DNA from: Acidobacteriota bacterium
Lineage (GTDB): Bacteria > Acidobacteriota > Vicinamibacteria > Vicinamibacterales > 2-12-FULL-66-21
Length of the DNA: 10,775 bases
Reading direction: 5' to 3'
Assembly (NCBI GenBank): GCA_020200195.1
Contig: JAIVJE010000376.1
Span: 1 to 10,775, forward strand
Part shown: positions 1 to 7,271 of the stretch, one piece after another
Numbering within the stretch: the stretch's first letter is position 1
How the letters are laid out: each line of letters begins with the position of its first letter
Program-made: the position numbers and the translations under genes
Notes under the pieces: generated by a model
Database searches by the model: none
The model's input: only the letters and a program-made list of their open reading frames with translations
Told to the model about the DNA's origin: nothing

Positions 1-103
1 TATATCGCAACCGGTGAGCCCAAAGGGTCGCAAGTGTTCGTGCGCTGGATGGACGCCGAAGGTGCGGCATCGCAGGTCACGAGGATTGAACAATCGCCGT
101 CCT
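1..103. repeat. Perfect 103-bp inverted repeat, left arm
   Basis: Bases 1-103 are the exact reverse complement of 455-557; identity stops at base 104 (T, where pairing with G454 would need C). The arms are about 350 bases apart and the outer arm ends exactly at the window edge. The right arm is normal coding sequence of the S9 peptidase, so the left arm is the misplaced copy. A short shared stretch (AAGGACGG-like) lies at the join. A fold-back like this at a contig end is most often an assembly or amplification artefact; a real inverted duplication is possible. Confidence 0.9.
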
Positions 104-881
104 TGACCCCGACAGCATAAATCTCCGATTCCCGCCACTGATACGCATCGCTGCGCAGTCCGCTGAACAGAATGCTCCGGCCGTCGGGCGTCCACTCGGT
201 GCCGGTGTGATTGTGATTCCCCGTGGTGAGCTGGCGTGGGGTTCCACCGATCGCAGGCACGATGAAGATGTGACGGTAGCCGTTGTCGATGAACCCGGTC
301 CGATCACTCCGGTAGTTCAGCCGCTCGACGATCCGCGGCGCCTCCGTCCACTTGGCGCCTGATGGCGTCTTGGGCATCTTGATCGGCCAGTTGTTGCGGT
401 CTTCCACGAGCGCCGTGAACGACAATTGTGTTCCGTCGGGAGACCAGGCAACCGAGGACGGCGATTGTTCAATCCTCGTGACCTGCGATGCCGCACCTTC
501 GGCGTCCATCCAGCGCACGAACACTTGCGACCCTTTGGGCTCACCGGTTGCGATATACGCCAACCGATCGCCGCTCGGTGACCAGCGCGCGCCGGAGCCC
601 TTCACCAGGTACCTGTTGCGGCTGCCGTCCGTGTGCATGATCCAGAGTGCGGACTCGCGCTTGTCGTTCATCTTGTCAACCCAACCGCGGGTGTACACGA
701 TTTGCGTCCCGTCCGGAGACAGCTGGGGTTCCGAAACCGACTCCATGTCCATGAACGCCTCGAGCGACAGGCGATCGGTTCGCGGCCTCTCCTGCGACGG
801 TTGGCCGCGTTCGAGCGTTCCGGCAGGCAGGCCGACCGAAAGACAGCCGACGATGACCGTGGACGCGGCGATGCATGTCAT
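1..881 (-). CDS. S9 family peptidase (acylaminoacyl-peptidase-like), N-terminal part, runs off the left edge
   Basis: The minus frame is open from ATG 881-879 to base 1. It begins with a hydrophobic, signal-like stretch (ATVIVGCLSVGLPAG-like, residues about 5-21), then a beta-propeller with PD40-type repeats: LSPDGTQIVY (about residue 55), WSPSGDRLAYIA, WSPDGTQLSFTA and WTPDGRSILFSG. This order is typical of secreted S9 serine peptidases (prolyl oligopeptidase/acylaminoacyl-peptidase type), whose alpha/beta-hydrolase domain follows the propeller; that catalytic half is not in the window. The start is supported by AAGGA at 892-888, six bases upstream. Homology-like sequence ends near residue 259 (base about 104) with YAVGVKDG. 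The remaining about 34 codons are the antisense of the gene itself (see the inverted repeat) and are unlikely to be native. Family is well supported; exact subfamily is uncertain. Confidence 0.8.
   Translation of the reverse strand, partial: MTCIAASTVIVGCLSVGLPAGTLERGQPSQERPRTDRLSLEAFMDMESVSEPQLSPDGTQIVYTRGWVDKMNDKRESALWIMHTDGSRNRYLVKGSGARWSPSGDRLAYIATGEPKGSQVFVRWMDAEGAASQVTRIEQSPSSVAWSPDGTQLSFTALVEDRNNWPIKMPKTPSGAKWTEAPRIVERLNYRSDRTGFIDNGYRHIFIVPAIGGTPRQLTTGNHNHTGTEWTPDGRSILFSGLRSDAYQWRESEIYAVGVKDGDCSILVTCDAAPSASIQRTNTCDPLGSPVAI
455..557. repeat. Perfect 103-bp inverted repeat, right arm (inside the S9 peptidase)
   Basis: This is the reverse complement of 1-103. Here the sequence reads in frame on the minus strand as propeller sequence between the second and third PD40 motifs (AYIATGEPKG onward), so this is the original copy. 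Confidence 0.9.
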
Positions 882-998
882 GGTGGTTCCTTTCGAAAGA
901 CCGCTGCGAAGCTTACACCCGCCGTGCGCGGCCGCAAAACGTGCACGGCATGGGAATTGTAGAATTGCCGGGCGATCAAGTAACGCCGCGGAGTGTGG
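882..998. promoter_or_regulatory. Divergent intergenic region between the S9 peptidase and glgX
   Basis: These 117 bases separate two divergent starts and should hold both promoters. For glgX, TAGAAT at 960-965 is a possible -10 element 33 bases before the ATG, but no good -35 hexamer is visible 16-18 bases upstream. For the peptidase only the Shine-Dalgarno AAGGA (892-888) is clear. No operator palindrome or riboswitch was recognised. Confidence 0.3.
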
Positions 999-3113
999 AT
1001 GCAGATCTGGCCGGGACAGCCCTACCCACTGGGCGCCACGTTCGATGGCGTCGGGACGAATTTCACCCTCTTTTCTGAGGTCGCGGAACGCGTCGAGCTC
1101 TGTCTATTCGACGACAGCGGTCAGGAAAGCCACGTAGACCTGCCCGAGCAGACGGCGCTGTGCTGGCATGGCTATCTGCCCAATGTGCAACCTGGCCAGC
1201 GCTACGGCTTTCGTGTGCACGGCCCCTGGGCGCCGGATCAGGGCGCGTGGTGCAATCCTGCCAAGTTGCTACTCGATCCCTATAGCAAGGCGATTGACGG
1301 CTCGTGGAACTGGAATGAGGCGATGTTTCCCTATCAGTTCGCCAACCCGGAGGATTCCAAGAACGATCTCGATAGCGGCCCCTTCGTCCCGAAGAGCATC
1401 GTCATCAACCCGTTCTTCGACTGGGGGCACGACCGCAGGCCGAATACGCCCTGGCACCGCACGATCGTTTACGAGACCCACGTCAAGGGATTCACGAAGA
1501 CCCACCCCGACCTCCCGGAAGAACTCCGCGGCACGTATGCCGGAATGGCGCATCCGATCTCGATCAGGTATCTGCGGCGACTCGGGGTGACCGCGGTCGA
1601 GCTCCTGCCCGTTCAGCAATTCGTCCAGGACTCCACGCTGCTGGATCGCGGGCTGCGCAACTACTGGGGCTACAACTCCATCGGCTACCTGGCGCCGCAC
1701 CACGAGTACGCGCGCGGCCAGCGCGGCGGACAGGTACAGGAGTTCAAGCAGCTCGTCAAGGCGATGCACGAAGCGGGCATCGAAGTCATCCTCGACGTCG
1801 TCTACAACCACACGGCCGAGGGGAACCATCTCGGTCCGATGCTGTCGTTCAAAGGTATCGACAATGCCGCGTACTACCGCCTGATGCCGGACAATCGCCG
1901 GTACTACATGGACTACACGGGGACCGGCAACACGCTGAACATGCGGCACCCACACGTGCTGCAGCTGATCATGGACAGCCTGCGCTACTGGGTCCTCGAG
2001 ATGCACGTGGACGGCTTCCGCTTCGACCTCGCGGCCACGCTCGCGCGCGAGTTGCACGACGTCAATCGCCTGTCGTCCTTCTTCGATCTGATTCAGCAGG
2101 ATCCCATCGTCAGCCAGGTGAAGCTCATCGCCGAGCCGTGGGACATTGGAGAAGGGGGTTATCAGGTCGGCAATTTCCCTCCGCTCTGGTCCGAATGGAA
2201 CGGTAAGTACCGTGATACGGTCCGCGACTTCTGGCGCGGCAGCGACCAGACGCTTGCCGAGTTCGCCTATCGCTTTACGGGCAGCTCCGATCTGTACCAG
2301 GGTTCCGCGCGCCAGCCTAACGCCAGCATCAATTTCATCACGGCGCACGATGGGTTCACGCTCCGCGACCTCGTGTCGTACAACGAGAAACACAACGCGG
2401 CAAACGGCGAGGACAATCGCGACGGCGAGAACCACAACCGATCGTGGAACAGCGGCGAGGAGGGGCCGACCGGGAACCCCGCCGTGAACGCGTTGCGCGC
2501 GCGCCAAACCCGCAACTTTCTGGCTACGCTGCTCCTGTCGCAGGGCGTACCCATGATCCTCGGCGGCGACGAGCTCGGCCGGACGCAGAACGGTAACAAC
2601 AACGCGTACGCCCACGACAACGAGCTCTCCTGGTACGACTGGTCGCACGCCGACACGTCGCTGGTGGAGTTCACGAGCCGTCTGATCCGCCTTCGTCATC
2701 GCCACCCGGTATTCTGCCGACGACGATGGTTTCAGGGACGCCCGATCCATGGGTCGCAGGTGAGCGACATCGGATGGTTCACGCCCGGTGGTACCGAGAT
2801 GTCCGAGGAGGATTGGCAGGCGGGCTTCGCCAAGTCTCTCGGCGTGTTCCTCAACGGTCGCGCCATTCCCACGCCGAACGAACGCGGCGAACAGGTCATC
2901 GACGACAGCTTCTATGTGATGTTCAACTCCCATCACGAACCGGTGGAGTTCAGGCTGCCCGAGCAGAAATGGGCAGAGCAGTGGGCCGAGCTCCTGAATA
3001 CCGCCGCGGACACCGACTTTCTCACCGAAGAGCAGCTCGGGCCGGAGCACGCCGCTGGGAAGACCATGCAGGTTCAGCCGTGGTCCCTGATTCTGTTGCG
3101 GAGACTGTCGTAG
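999..3113 (+). CDS. glgX: Glycogen debranching enzyme GlgX (GH13 isoamylase type with CBM48)
   Basis: Predicted cytoplasmic enzyme of 704 residues that hydrolyses alpha-1,6 branch linkages in (phosphorylase-trimmed) glycogen. The N-terminus is a CBM48-type module (PLGATFDGVGTNFTLFSE, then YGFRVHGPW). The GH13 barrel follows with all four conserved regions: DVVYNH; GFRFD with nucleophile Asp343; AEPWD with acid/base Glu379; TAHD with Asp451. The GlgX-like NYWGYNS and PMILGGDELGRTQNGNNNAY stretches are present. Length fits the family (about 650-720). ATG 999 is preferred over in-frame GTG 993 because GGAG at 990-993 lies five bases upstream. The stop TAG abuts the malQ ATG with no gap, implying translational coupling. 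It is the first gene of the plus-strand row and nothing in it looks damaged. Confidence 0.96.
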   Translation: MQIWPGQPYPLGATFDGVGTNFTLFSEVAERVELCLFDDSGQESHVDLPEQTALCWHGYLPNVQPGQRYGFRVHGPWAPDQGAWCNPAKLLLDPYSKAIDGSWNWNEAMFPYQFANPEDSKNDLDSGPFVPKSIVINPFFDWGHDRRPNTPWHRTIVYETHVKGFTKTHPDLPEELRGTYAGMAHPISIRYLRRLGVTAVELLPVQQFVQDSTLLDRGLRNYWGYNSIGYLAPHHEYARGQRGGQVQEFKQLVKAMHEAGIEVILDVVYNHTAEGNHLGPMLSFKGIDNAAYYRLMPDNRRYYMDYTGTGNTLNMRHPHVLQLIMDSLRYWVLEMHVDGFRFDLAATLARELHDVNRLSSFFDLIQQDPIVSQVKLIAEPWDIGEGGYQVGNFPPLWSEWNGKYRDTVRDFWRGSDQTLAEFAYRFTGSSDLYQGSARQPNASINFITAHDGFTLRDLVSYNEKHNAANGEDNRDGENHNRSWNSGEEGPTGNPAVNALRARQTRNFLATLLLSQGVPMILGGDELGRTQNGNNNAYAHDNELSWYDWSHADTSLVEFTSRLIRLRHRHPVFCRRRWFQGRPIHGSQVSDIGWFTPGGTEMSEEDWQAGFAKSLGVFLNGRAIPTPNERGEQVIDDSFYVMFNSHHEPVEFRLPEQKWAEQWAELLNTAADTDFLTEEQLGPEHAAGKTMQVQPWSLILLRRLS

Positions 3114-5054
3114 ATGCCGTCTGGCGGCGCTCCAAGACGAGCCGTCGACGCCGACGGTCCTATCCAGCTGCACTACGTCGATGCACTCGGGGCACGCCAC
3201 GAAGCGCCGCGCGCGACGATCGAGGCGATTCACAAAGCCATTGGCAAGGGACAAGGGACAAGACACAAGGGACAAGGGACAAGGGACAAGGGAAAAGGAA
3301 AGGAAGGAAGGGCGAAGGGCAGCCGACCAGTCAGGGTCGTGACGGTCGGCGAGCGCGTCAGGCTTGGACCCGCAGAAGTCGTGCTCGAAGACGGCACATC
3401 GATCGCCATCGATGACGAGTTGCCCGCCACGCTGCCGGCCGGCTATCACGACCTCCTGCGCAAGGACGGCGCGCGCGAGCGCTTGATAGTCGCGCCGCGA
3501 GCCTGCTTTCTGCCGAGCGACTTCCGGGCCTGGGGCTGGGCGATCCAGCTGTACGCCGCGCGCTCGCGGCGCAGTTGGGGCATCGGCGATCTTGCTGACC
3601 TACGCGCACTTGCGCGATGGACAGTACCGGATGGTGCTGGGATCGCGCTCATCAACCCCCTTGCTGCCTCTATGCCTCTCCTGCCGCAGCAGCCGAGTCC
3701 CTACTTCCCCTCCAGCCGGCGTTTCCGCAGCCCGCTGTATCTGCGCGTGGAAGAGGTCGAAGGGGCCCGTGAGGTGGGCGGGATCGCGGCACTTGCCGCC
3801 CGTGGCCGCGCGCTCAACGCCGAGCGTCAGATCAACCGCGACGCGGTATTCCAGCTCAAGTTAAAAGCGCTCGAACGGATTTGGCGTCTCGTACGCCGGC
3901 AGTCGCATCCCCGCTTCGAACGATACCGCGCTGAGCAGGCCGGCGGTCTTCGCACGTTCGCGATCTTCTGCGCGTTTGCCGAGAAGTTCGGGTCGGGTTG
4001 GCACGCCTGGCCGGCGGCGCTGCAACACCCGGACGCCGATGCCGTGCAACGCACGGCCGCGTCTCCGGCGCTGGCCGACCGCGTGCGGTTCCACGAGTGG
4101 CTGCAATATCAGATCGACCGGCAGCTCGAGCGCGCGTCGTCTGTCGTGCCCGTGATGCAGGATCTGCCGATCGGATTCGACGCCGACGGTGCGGATGCGT
4201 GGGCCTTTCAGGACGTGCTGGCGCAGGGGTTCAGTGTGGGCGCCCCACCGGACGAGTTCAACACCCGCGGGCAGAACTGGGGGCTCCCGCCGTTCGTGCC
4301 GGACAGGCTCCGGGAGGCCAACTACCAGCCGTTCATCGACACGATCCGCGGCGGCCTCGCACACGCCGGCGGTCTCCGCATCGACCACGTCATGGGGCTC
4401 TTCCGTCTCTTCTGGATTCCCGACGGCATGGAACCGCGCGACGGCGCTTACGTGCGCAGCGCAGCCCGCGACCTGCTCGCGATCGTCGCGCTCGAAAGTC
4501 AGCGGGCGCGCGCGGTGATCGTCGGAGAGGATCTTGGTACTGTCGAGGAAGCGGCCCGCGCCGACCTGTCCGACCGGAAGATCCTGTCGTATCGGCTCGT
4601 CTGGTTCGAGAAAGATCCGCCATCGCGCTTTCCGAAACAAGCCTTAGCCGCCATCACGACTCACGATCTGCCCACGGTCGCGGGACTCTGGTCGGGATCA
4701 GATCTGGATGCTCAGAGGCGCATCGCACTCTCGCCGAATGAGGCGGGAACACAGGAGATCCGCGCGAGGGTCGCACGCATGACGAAGGCGCGAGCGCGCA
4801 CGAGGGTCGAAACGATCGTCGCACGTGTGCACGCCGCGCTCGGGTCCGCACCGTCGCGGATCGTCACCGCCACGCTGGACGATGCGATGGCGGTGGAGGA
4901 GCGGCCGAATATGCCCGCGACGATGACAGAGTGGCCGAACTGGCAGCTGGCGCTGCCGCGGCCCATCGAGACGCTGCAGGAGGATGCGCTGGCGCGGCGG
5001 ATCGCGCGTGCGCTGGCGAAGGGACGAAAAAAGAGGACCCCCGGATTACACTGA
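3114..5054 (+). CDS. malQ: 4-alpha-glucanotransferase MalQ (amylomaltase, GH77)
   Basis: Predicted cytoplasmic enzyme of 646 residues that transfers maltosyl and longer glucan units between maltodextrins, the natural partner of GlgX. An N-terminal region (residues 1-140) of the longer MalQ type precedes YAARSRRSWGIGDL (about 145). GH77 landmarks follow: SPYFPSSRRFRSPLYL, then GAPPDEFNTRGQNWGLPPF (the 250s-loop signature), RIDH with nucleophile Asp424, GEDLG with acid/base Glu472, and THDLPT with Asp518. The C-terminus ERPNMPATMTEWPNWQLALP is family-typical. The oddity is residues 44-69, a Gly/Lys/Gln/Arg-rich insert encoded by a 7-nt tandem repeat (3243-3298) plus a purine-rich tail. It sits in a probable linker, away from the catalytic residues. 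The start directly follows the glgX stop; modA starts five bases after its stop. Confidence 0.95.
   Translation: MPSGGAPRRAVDADGPIQLHYVDALGARHEAPRATIEAIHKAIGKGQGTRHKGQGTRDKGKGKEGRAKGSRPVRVVTVGERVRLGPAEVVLEDGTSIAIDDELPATLPAGYHDLLRKDGARERLIVAPRACFLPSDFRAWGWAIQLYAARSRRSWGIGDLADLRALARWTVPDGAGIALINPLAASMPLLPQQPSPYFPSSRRFRSPLYLRVEEVEGAREVGGIAALAARGRALNAERQINRDAVFQLKLKALERIWRLVRRQSHPRFERYRAEQAGGLRTFAIFCAFAEKFGSGWHAWPAALQHPDADAVQRTAASPALADRVRFHEWLQYQIDRQLERASSVVPVMQDLPIGFDADGADAWAFQDVLAQGFSVGAPPDEFNTRGQNWGLPPFVPDRLREANYQPFIDTIRGGLAHAGGLRIDHVMGLFRLFWIPDGMEPRDGAYVRSAARDLLAIVALESQRARAVIVGEDLGTVEEAARADLSDRKILSYRLVWFEKDPPSRFPKQALAAITTHDLPTVAGLWSGSDLDAQRRIALSPNEAGTQEIRARVARMTKARARTRVETIVARVHAALGSAPSRIVTATLDDAMAVEERPNMPATMTEWPNWQLALPRPIETLQEDALARRIARALAKGRKKRTPGLH
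3243..3298 (+). repeat. Heptanucleotide tandem repeat (GACAAGG)n within malQ
   Basis: Eight consecutive 7-nt units. Four are exact GACAAGG (3250-3256, 3271-3277, 3278-3284, 3285-3291), the others differ by one base: GGCAAGG, GACAAGA, CACAAGG, GAAAAGG. A degenerate purine tail continues to about 3320. Because 7 is not a multiple of 3, each added or lost unit shifts the malQ frame; only changes of three units keep it. GGG runs at 3269-3271, 3276-3278, 3283-3285 and 3290-3292, each four bases apart, form a G-quadruplex motif on the coding strand. Confidence 0.92.
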
Positions 5055-5059
5055 AGCGC

Positions 5060-5980
5060 ATGATCCCGGGCGTGGTGTCGTACGTCGCTGCCATGCTGCT
5101 GATGGGCCAGGTGACGACACGCCCTGAACCCATTACGGTGTCGGCCGCCGTGAGCCTGACCGATGCGCTCGAGGAGATCGGGCGGGCATATGAGTCGGCT
5201 GGCGGCGGCGCCGTGCGGCTCAACTTCGCGGGGTCGAACGTGCTCGCGCGCCAGATCGCCAACGGGGCGCCGGTGGACCTGTTCATCAGCGCTGACGAAG
5301 CGCAGATGGACCTGGCCGACCAGGCGGGGGCGATCCTTGCAGGTACTCGAATCGATCTCCTCGGCAATCAACTCGCGGTTGTCGTCTCGCGGGGCGCCAC
5401 GAGCAGGGATCTGGATCGTACATTTCCTGGACGGCTGCTCCTCGAGACATTCGTGTCGTTGCCGCTGGTGATGCCACCGGTCGCGACCGGACTGATCCTG
5501 CTGATGCTGTTCGCGCCGCGCGGCCCGATCGGCCGCCTCCTCGCACCGGCTGGGATCGAGGTGATCTTTACGTGGAAAGCGGTCGTCTTGGCGATGACCG
5601 TGATGGGCCTGCCGCTGTTCATCCGCACGGTGCGCGGCGGGTTCGAGCAGGTCGATCGTCGATACGAGTCGGTAGCCGCCACCCTCGGCGCGTCTCCCTT
5701 CCGAGTGTTCCTGACGATCACCATGCCCCTCGCGCGTCCCGCCATTCTCGCAGGCAGCGTCCTCGGGTTCGCACGCGCGCTGGGTGAGTTCGGCGCCACC
5801 ATCATGATCGCGGGCAGCATTCCCGGCGTAACGAGGACGCTGTCGGTGGCGATCTATTCGTTTGCTGAGACCGGACGCGATGTCGATGCGGCAAAGCTCG
5901 TGGGCGTCTCCGCCACGATTGCGTTCGCCGCCTTGTGGCTGGCCAACTGGATCTCCACACGGGCAGGCGTCCGTTCGTGA
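5060..5980 (+). CDS. Fused, doubly truncated molybdate transport protein: ModA N-lobe joined to ModB
   Basis: 306 residues with two parts in one frame. Residues 1-113 match the N-terminal half of ModA, the periplasmic molybdate-binding protein: short hydrophobic leader, TVSAAVSLTDALEEI, then NFAGSNVLARQI, APVDLFISADEAQMD and LLGNQLAVVV. Residues from about 121 match ModB, the permease, from just after its usual first membrane segment: FPGRLLLETFVSLPLVMPPV, later membrane segments, and the EAA loop (ESVAATLGASPFRVF, 203-217) that contacts ModC. Missing are the ModA C-lobe, with part of the oxyanion pocket, and the ModB N-terminus. The join is about 5396-5424. A working transporter subunit is unlikely. 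ATG 5060 is chosen because it lies five bases after the malQ stop and begins the leader; no strong ribosome site is seen. The natural explanation is a deletion between adjacent modA and modB, or a misassembly. Confidence 0.85.
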   Translation: MIPGVVSYVAAMLLMGQVTTRPEPITVSAAVSLTDALEEIGRAYESAGGGAVRLNFAGSNVLARQIANGAPVDLFISADEAQMDLADQAGAILAGTRIDLLGNQLAVVVSRGATSRDLDRTFPGRLLLETFVSLPLVMPPVATGLILLMLFAPRGPIGRLLAPAGIEVIFTWKAVVLAMTVMGLPLFIRTVRGGFEQVDRRYESVAATLGASPFRVFLTITMPLARPAILAGSVLGFARALGEFGATIMIAGSIPGVTRTLSVAIYSFAETGRDVDAAKLVGVSATIAFAALWLANWISTRAGVRS

Positions 5981-6657
5981 TCGCACTCGACTTCACCCTT
6001 CGACAGGGATCATTCGACCTGCAGATCCACGAGCGACTCGACGCCAGGATTACCGCGCTCACCGGTCCGTCGGGCGCCGGCAAAACGACCGTGCTGGACG
6101 CGATTGCCGGTTTACGCACGCCGCAGGAGGGATCGATCACCGTCGGCAGTCGTGTGCTGTTCAGCGCCGACAGCGGCCTGAATCTGCCGCCGCACCTCCG
6201 CCACATCGGCTACGTCACCCAGGACGTCGCCCTGTTTCCGCACATGAACGCGCGCCGCAACGTCGTGTACGGCCGGCGGCGGGGACAGAAGCTCTCTCTT
6301 GACGTTGTCGTTGAGATGCTCGAGATCCAGGGGTTACTGGATCGCGGCGCGGGCCAGTTGTCGGGCGGCGAGCGGCAACGTGTGGCGCTCGCGCGCGCGT
6401 TGATGTCGGCGCCGGCCCTGTTGCTGCTGGACGAACCGCTCGCGGCAGTCGACGTGGAGCTGCGCCGCCGAATCCTTCCGTACCTGGAGCGCGTACGAGA
6501 CGTCCTCGGCGTGCCCATCCTGTACGTGACACATGACACGGGGTTGCGGTTCCTGCCACGATCGGGAGCGCCGGATAATAGTGATAGGGCGAGATCCACG
6601 ATAGCGTCCGCGCCGGCGGCCAGCCGATGGCCAGAAAGTCGAGGAGATAGGCCATGA
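5977..6657 (+). CDS. modC: Molybdate ABC transporter ATPase ModC, 3'-truncated with an antisense-derived tail
   Basis: Starts with GTG overlapping the modB stop by four bases (GTGA). The ATPase core is intact: Walker A GPSGAGKT (30-37), Q-loop at Gln82 (YVTQDVALFPH), signature LSGGERQ (128-134), Walker B LLLLDEPL (148-155) and H-loop His186 (VTHD). Resemblance stops two or three codons after the H-loop. Full ModC proteins are about 350 residues with a C-terminal TOBE domain, absent here. The last about 37 residues (from base about 6541) are translated from the antisense strand of the convergent ABC-2 permease gene and are not homologous to ModC. The ModC assignment rests on the mod context; the ATPase alone could also be called a sulfate/molybdate-type importer ATPase. 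Confidence 0.85.
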   Translation: MIALDFTLRQGSFDLQIHERLDARITALTGPSGAGKTTVLDAIAGLRTPQEGSITVGSRVLFSADSGLNLPPHLRHIGYVTQDVALFPHMNARRNVVYGRRRGQKLSLDVVVEMLEIQGLLDRGAGQLSGGERQRVALARALMSAPALLLLDEPLAAVDVELRRRILPYLERVRDVLGVPILYVTHDTGLRFLPRSGAPDNSDRARSTIASAPAASRWPESRGDRP

Positions 6658-7264
6658 CCGCGATCAGCCCCGCGGTGGCGAACGCGGTGCTCCACCGCCT
6701 CGCGCCGGCAGCGATCGCCAGTGCGATCCCGGCGAAGCACGCCGCTACCGCGGCCAGGTTGATCGCCAGTTTCGCAATGAGGCCCGGAGTCGGCCAGTCC
6801 GAACCGGACGAGGCGAACGCGTGGAGCCCTATCCATGTCCCGCTCGCCATCATCAGGACGGCGCCCGCAATCACACCCAGAGAGAGTAAAAGCGAACGGG
6901 TAATGACCCGGTGGCGCGCGACTGGCCGGGCGAGCACGAGGTCGACGAGACCAGCTTCGACGTCGTGCGCCGGTTCGGTGGCCATGTACATCGCGACGAT
7001 CGCGACGAGGACGGCGACGACGGGATGGAAGTAACCGAACGACAGAGTGCCCTTGAAAGACGCCAGGAGCAACGCCTGGCTTCCGAGACCTCGCTGGAGG
7101 AAGGCGGGCACGAATTCTGCGAGTCGATCGAACGAGCGGGTCGAGTCGATGGACGCCGCCTGCGCGGCCAGCACGATTTGGAAGCCGGCCAGCAGCACAA
7201 GGACGCTGAGCCACACGAAACGGGACTGAACGGCCGAGCGCCAAACCAGCGTCCCTACGCCCAT
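6215..7264 (-). CDS. ABC-2 type transporter permease, 3'-truncated; frame continues into antisense modC
   Basis: Starts at ATG 7264-7262, seven bases after the stop of the ATPase gene, with GAGGAAG as ribosome site overlapping that stop. Residues 1 to about 240 form an ABC-2 permease: membrane segments near 17-33, 80-96, 125-147, 165-185 and 190-215, with the typical TEPAHDVEAGLVDLVLARPV loop after the second. It ends in SPYHYYPALPIVAG, normally followed by one last membrane segment. That segment is missing. From base about 6543 the frame runs on for about 108 codons through the antisense of modC and stops at 6215; that tail is not permease-like. With its ATPase it would export or move an unknown substrate. 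Truncation mirrors that of modC. Confidence 0.75.
   Translation of the reverse strand: MGVGTLVWRSAVQSRFVWLSVLVLLAGFQIVLAAQAASIDSTRSFDRLAEFVPAFLQRGLGSQALLLASFKGTLSFGYFHPVVAVLVAIVAMYMATEPAHDVEAGLVDLVLARPVARHRVITRSLLLSLGVIAGAVLMMASGTWIGLHAFASSGSDWPTPGLIAKLAINLAAVAACFAGIALAIAAGARRWSTAFATAGLIAVMAYLLDFLAIGWPPARTLSWISPYHYYPALPIVAGTATPCHVSRTGWARRGRLVRAPGTEGFGGAAPRRLPRAVRPAATGPAPTSTRARAPHVAARRPTTGPRRDPVTPGSRASQRQRQERASVPAAGRTRRCGARSCAETGRRPG
6536..6546. other. Tail-to-tail junction between truncated modC and truncated ABC-2 permease
   Basis: To the left the plus strand encodes ModC up to VTHD (H-loop at 6532-6534). To the right the minus strand encodes the permease up to VAGTATP. The change falls within a few bases of 6540, in the stretch CACGGGGTT. 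Both genes lose their 3' parts here, and no terminator or spacer remains between them. Confidence 0.75.
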
Positions 7265-7271
7265 CACTTCC

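Noticed and set aside
352..1137. 261-codon plus-strand open frame across the S9 peptidase and glgX start
   Set aside because: It is antisense to the PD40 propeller repeats and out of frame over the GlgX N-terminus; no domain is visible.
3243..3298. CRISPR-like array
   Set aside because: Units are 7 nt with no spacers; it is a simple tandem repeat.
1269..3449. 726-codon open frame on the minus strand opposite glgX and the malQ start
   Set aside because: It is antisense to an unmistakable GH13 enzyme with all catalytic motifs. Its protein is low-complexity Val/Arg/Asp-rich with no recognisable domain, a usual by-product of GC-rich codon use.
4931..5059. Longer N-terminus for the ModA-ModB fusion starting within malQ
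   Set aside because: The extra 43 residues are an out-of-frame reading of the conserved MalQ C-terminus; the leader peptide begins at ATG 5060.
5935..5976. Upstream start for modC
   Set aside because: GTG 5977 gives the usual ModC N-terminus and a 4-nt overlap with the modB stop; the upstream 14 codons overlap ModB coding sequence and match nothing.
4712..5986. 424-codon open frame on the minus strand opposite the malQ end and mod genes
   Set aside because: It is antisense to clear MalQ and ModA/ModB homology; the translation is Arg/His/Gln-rich with no domain.
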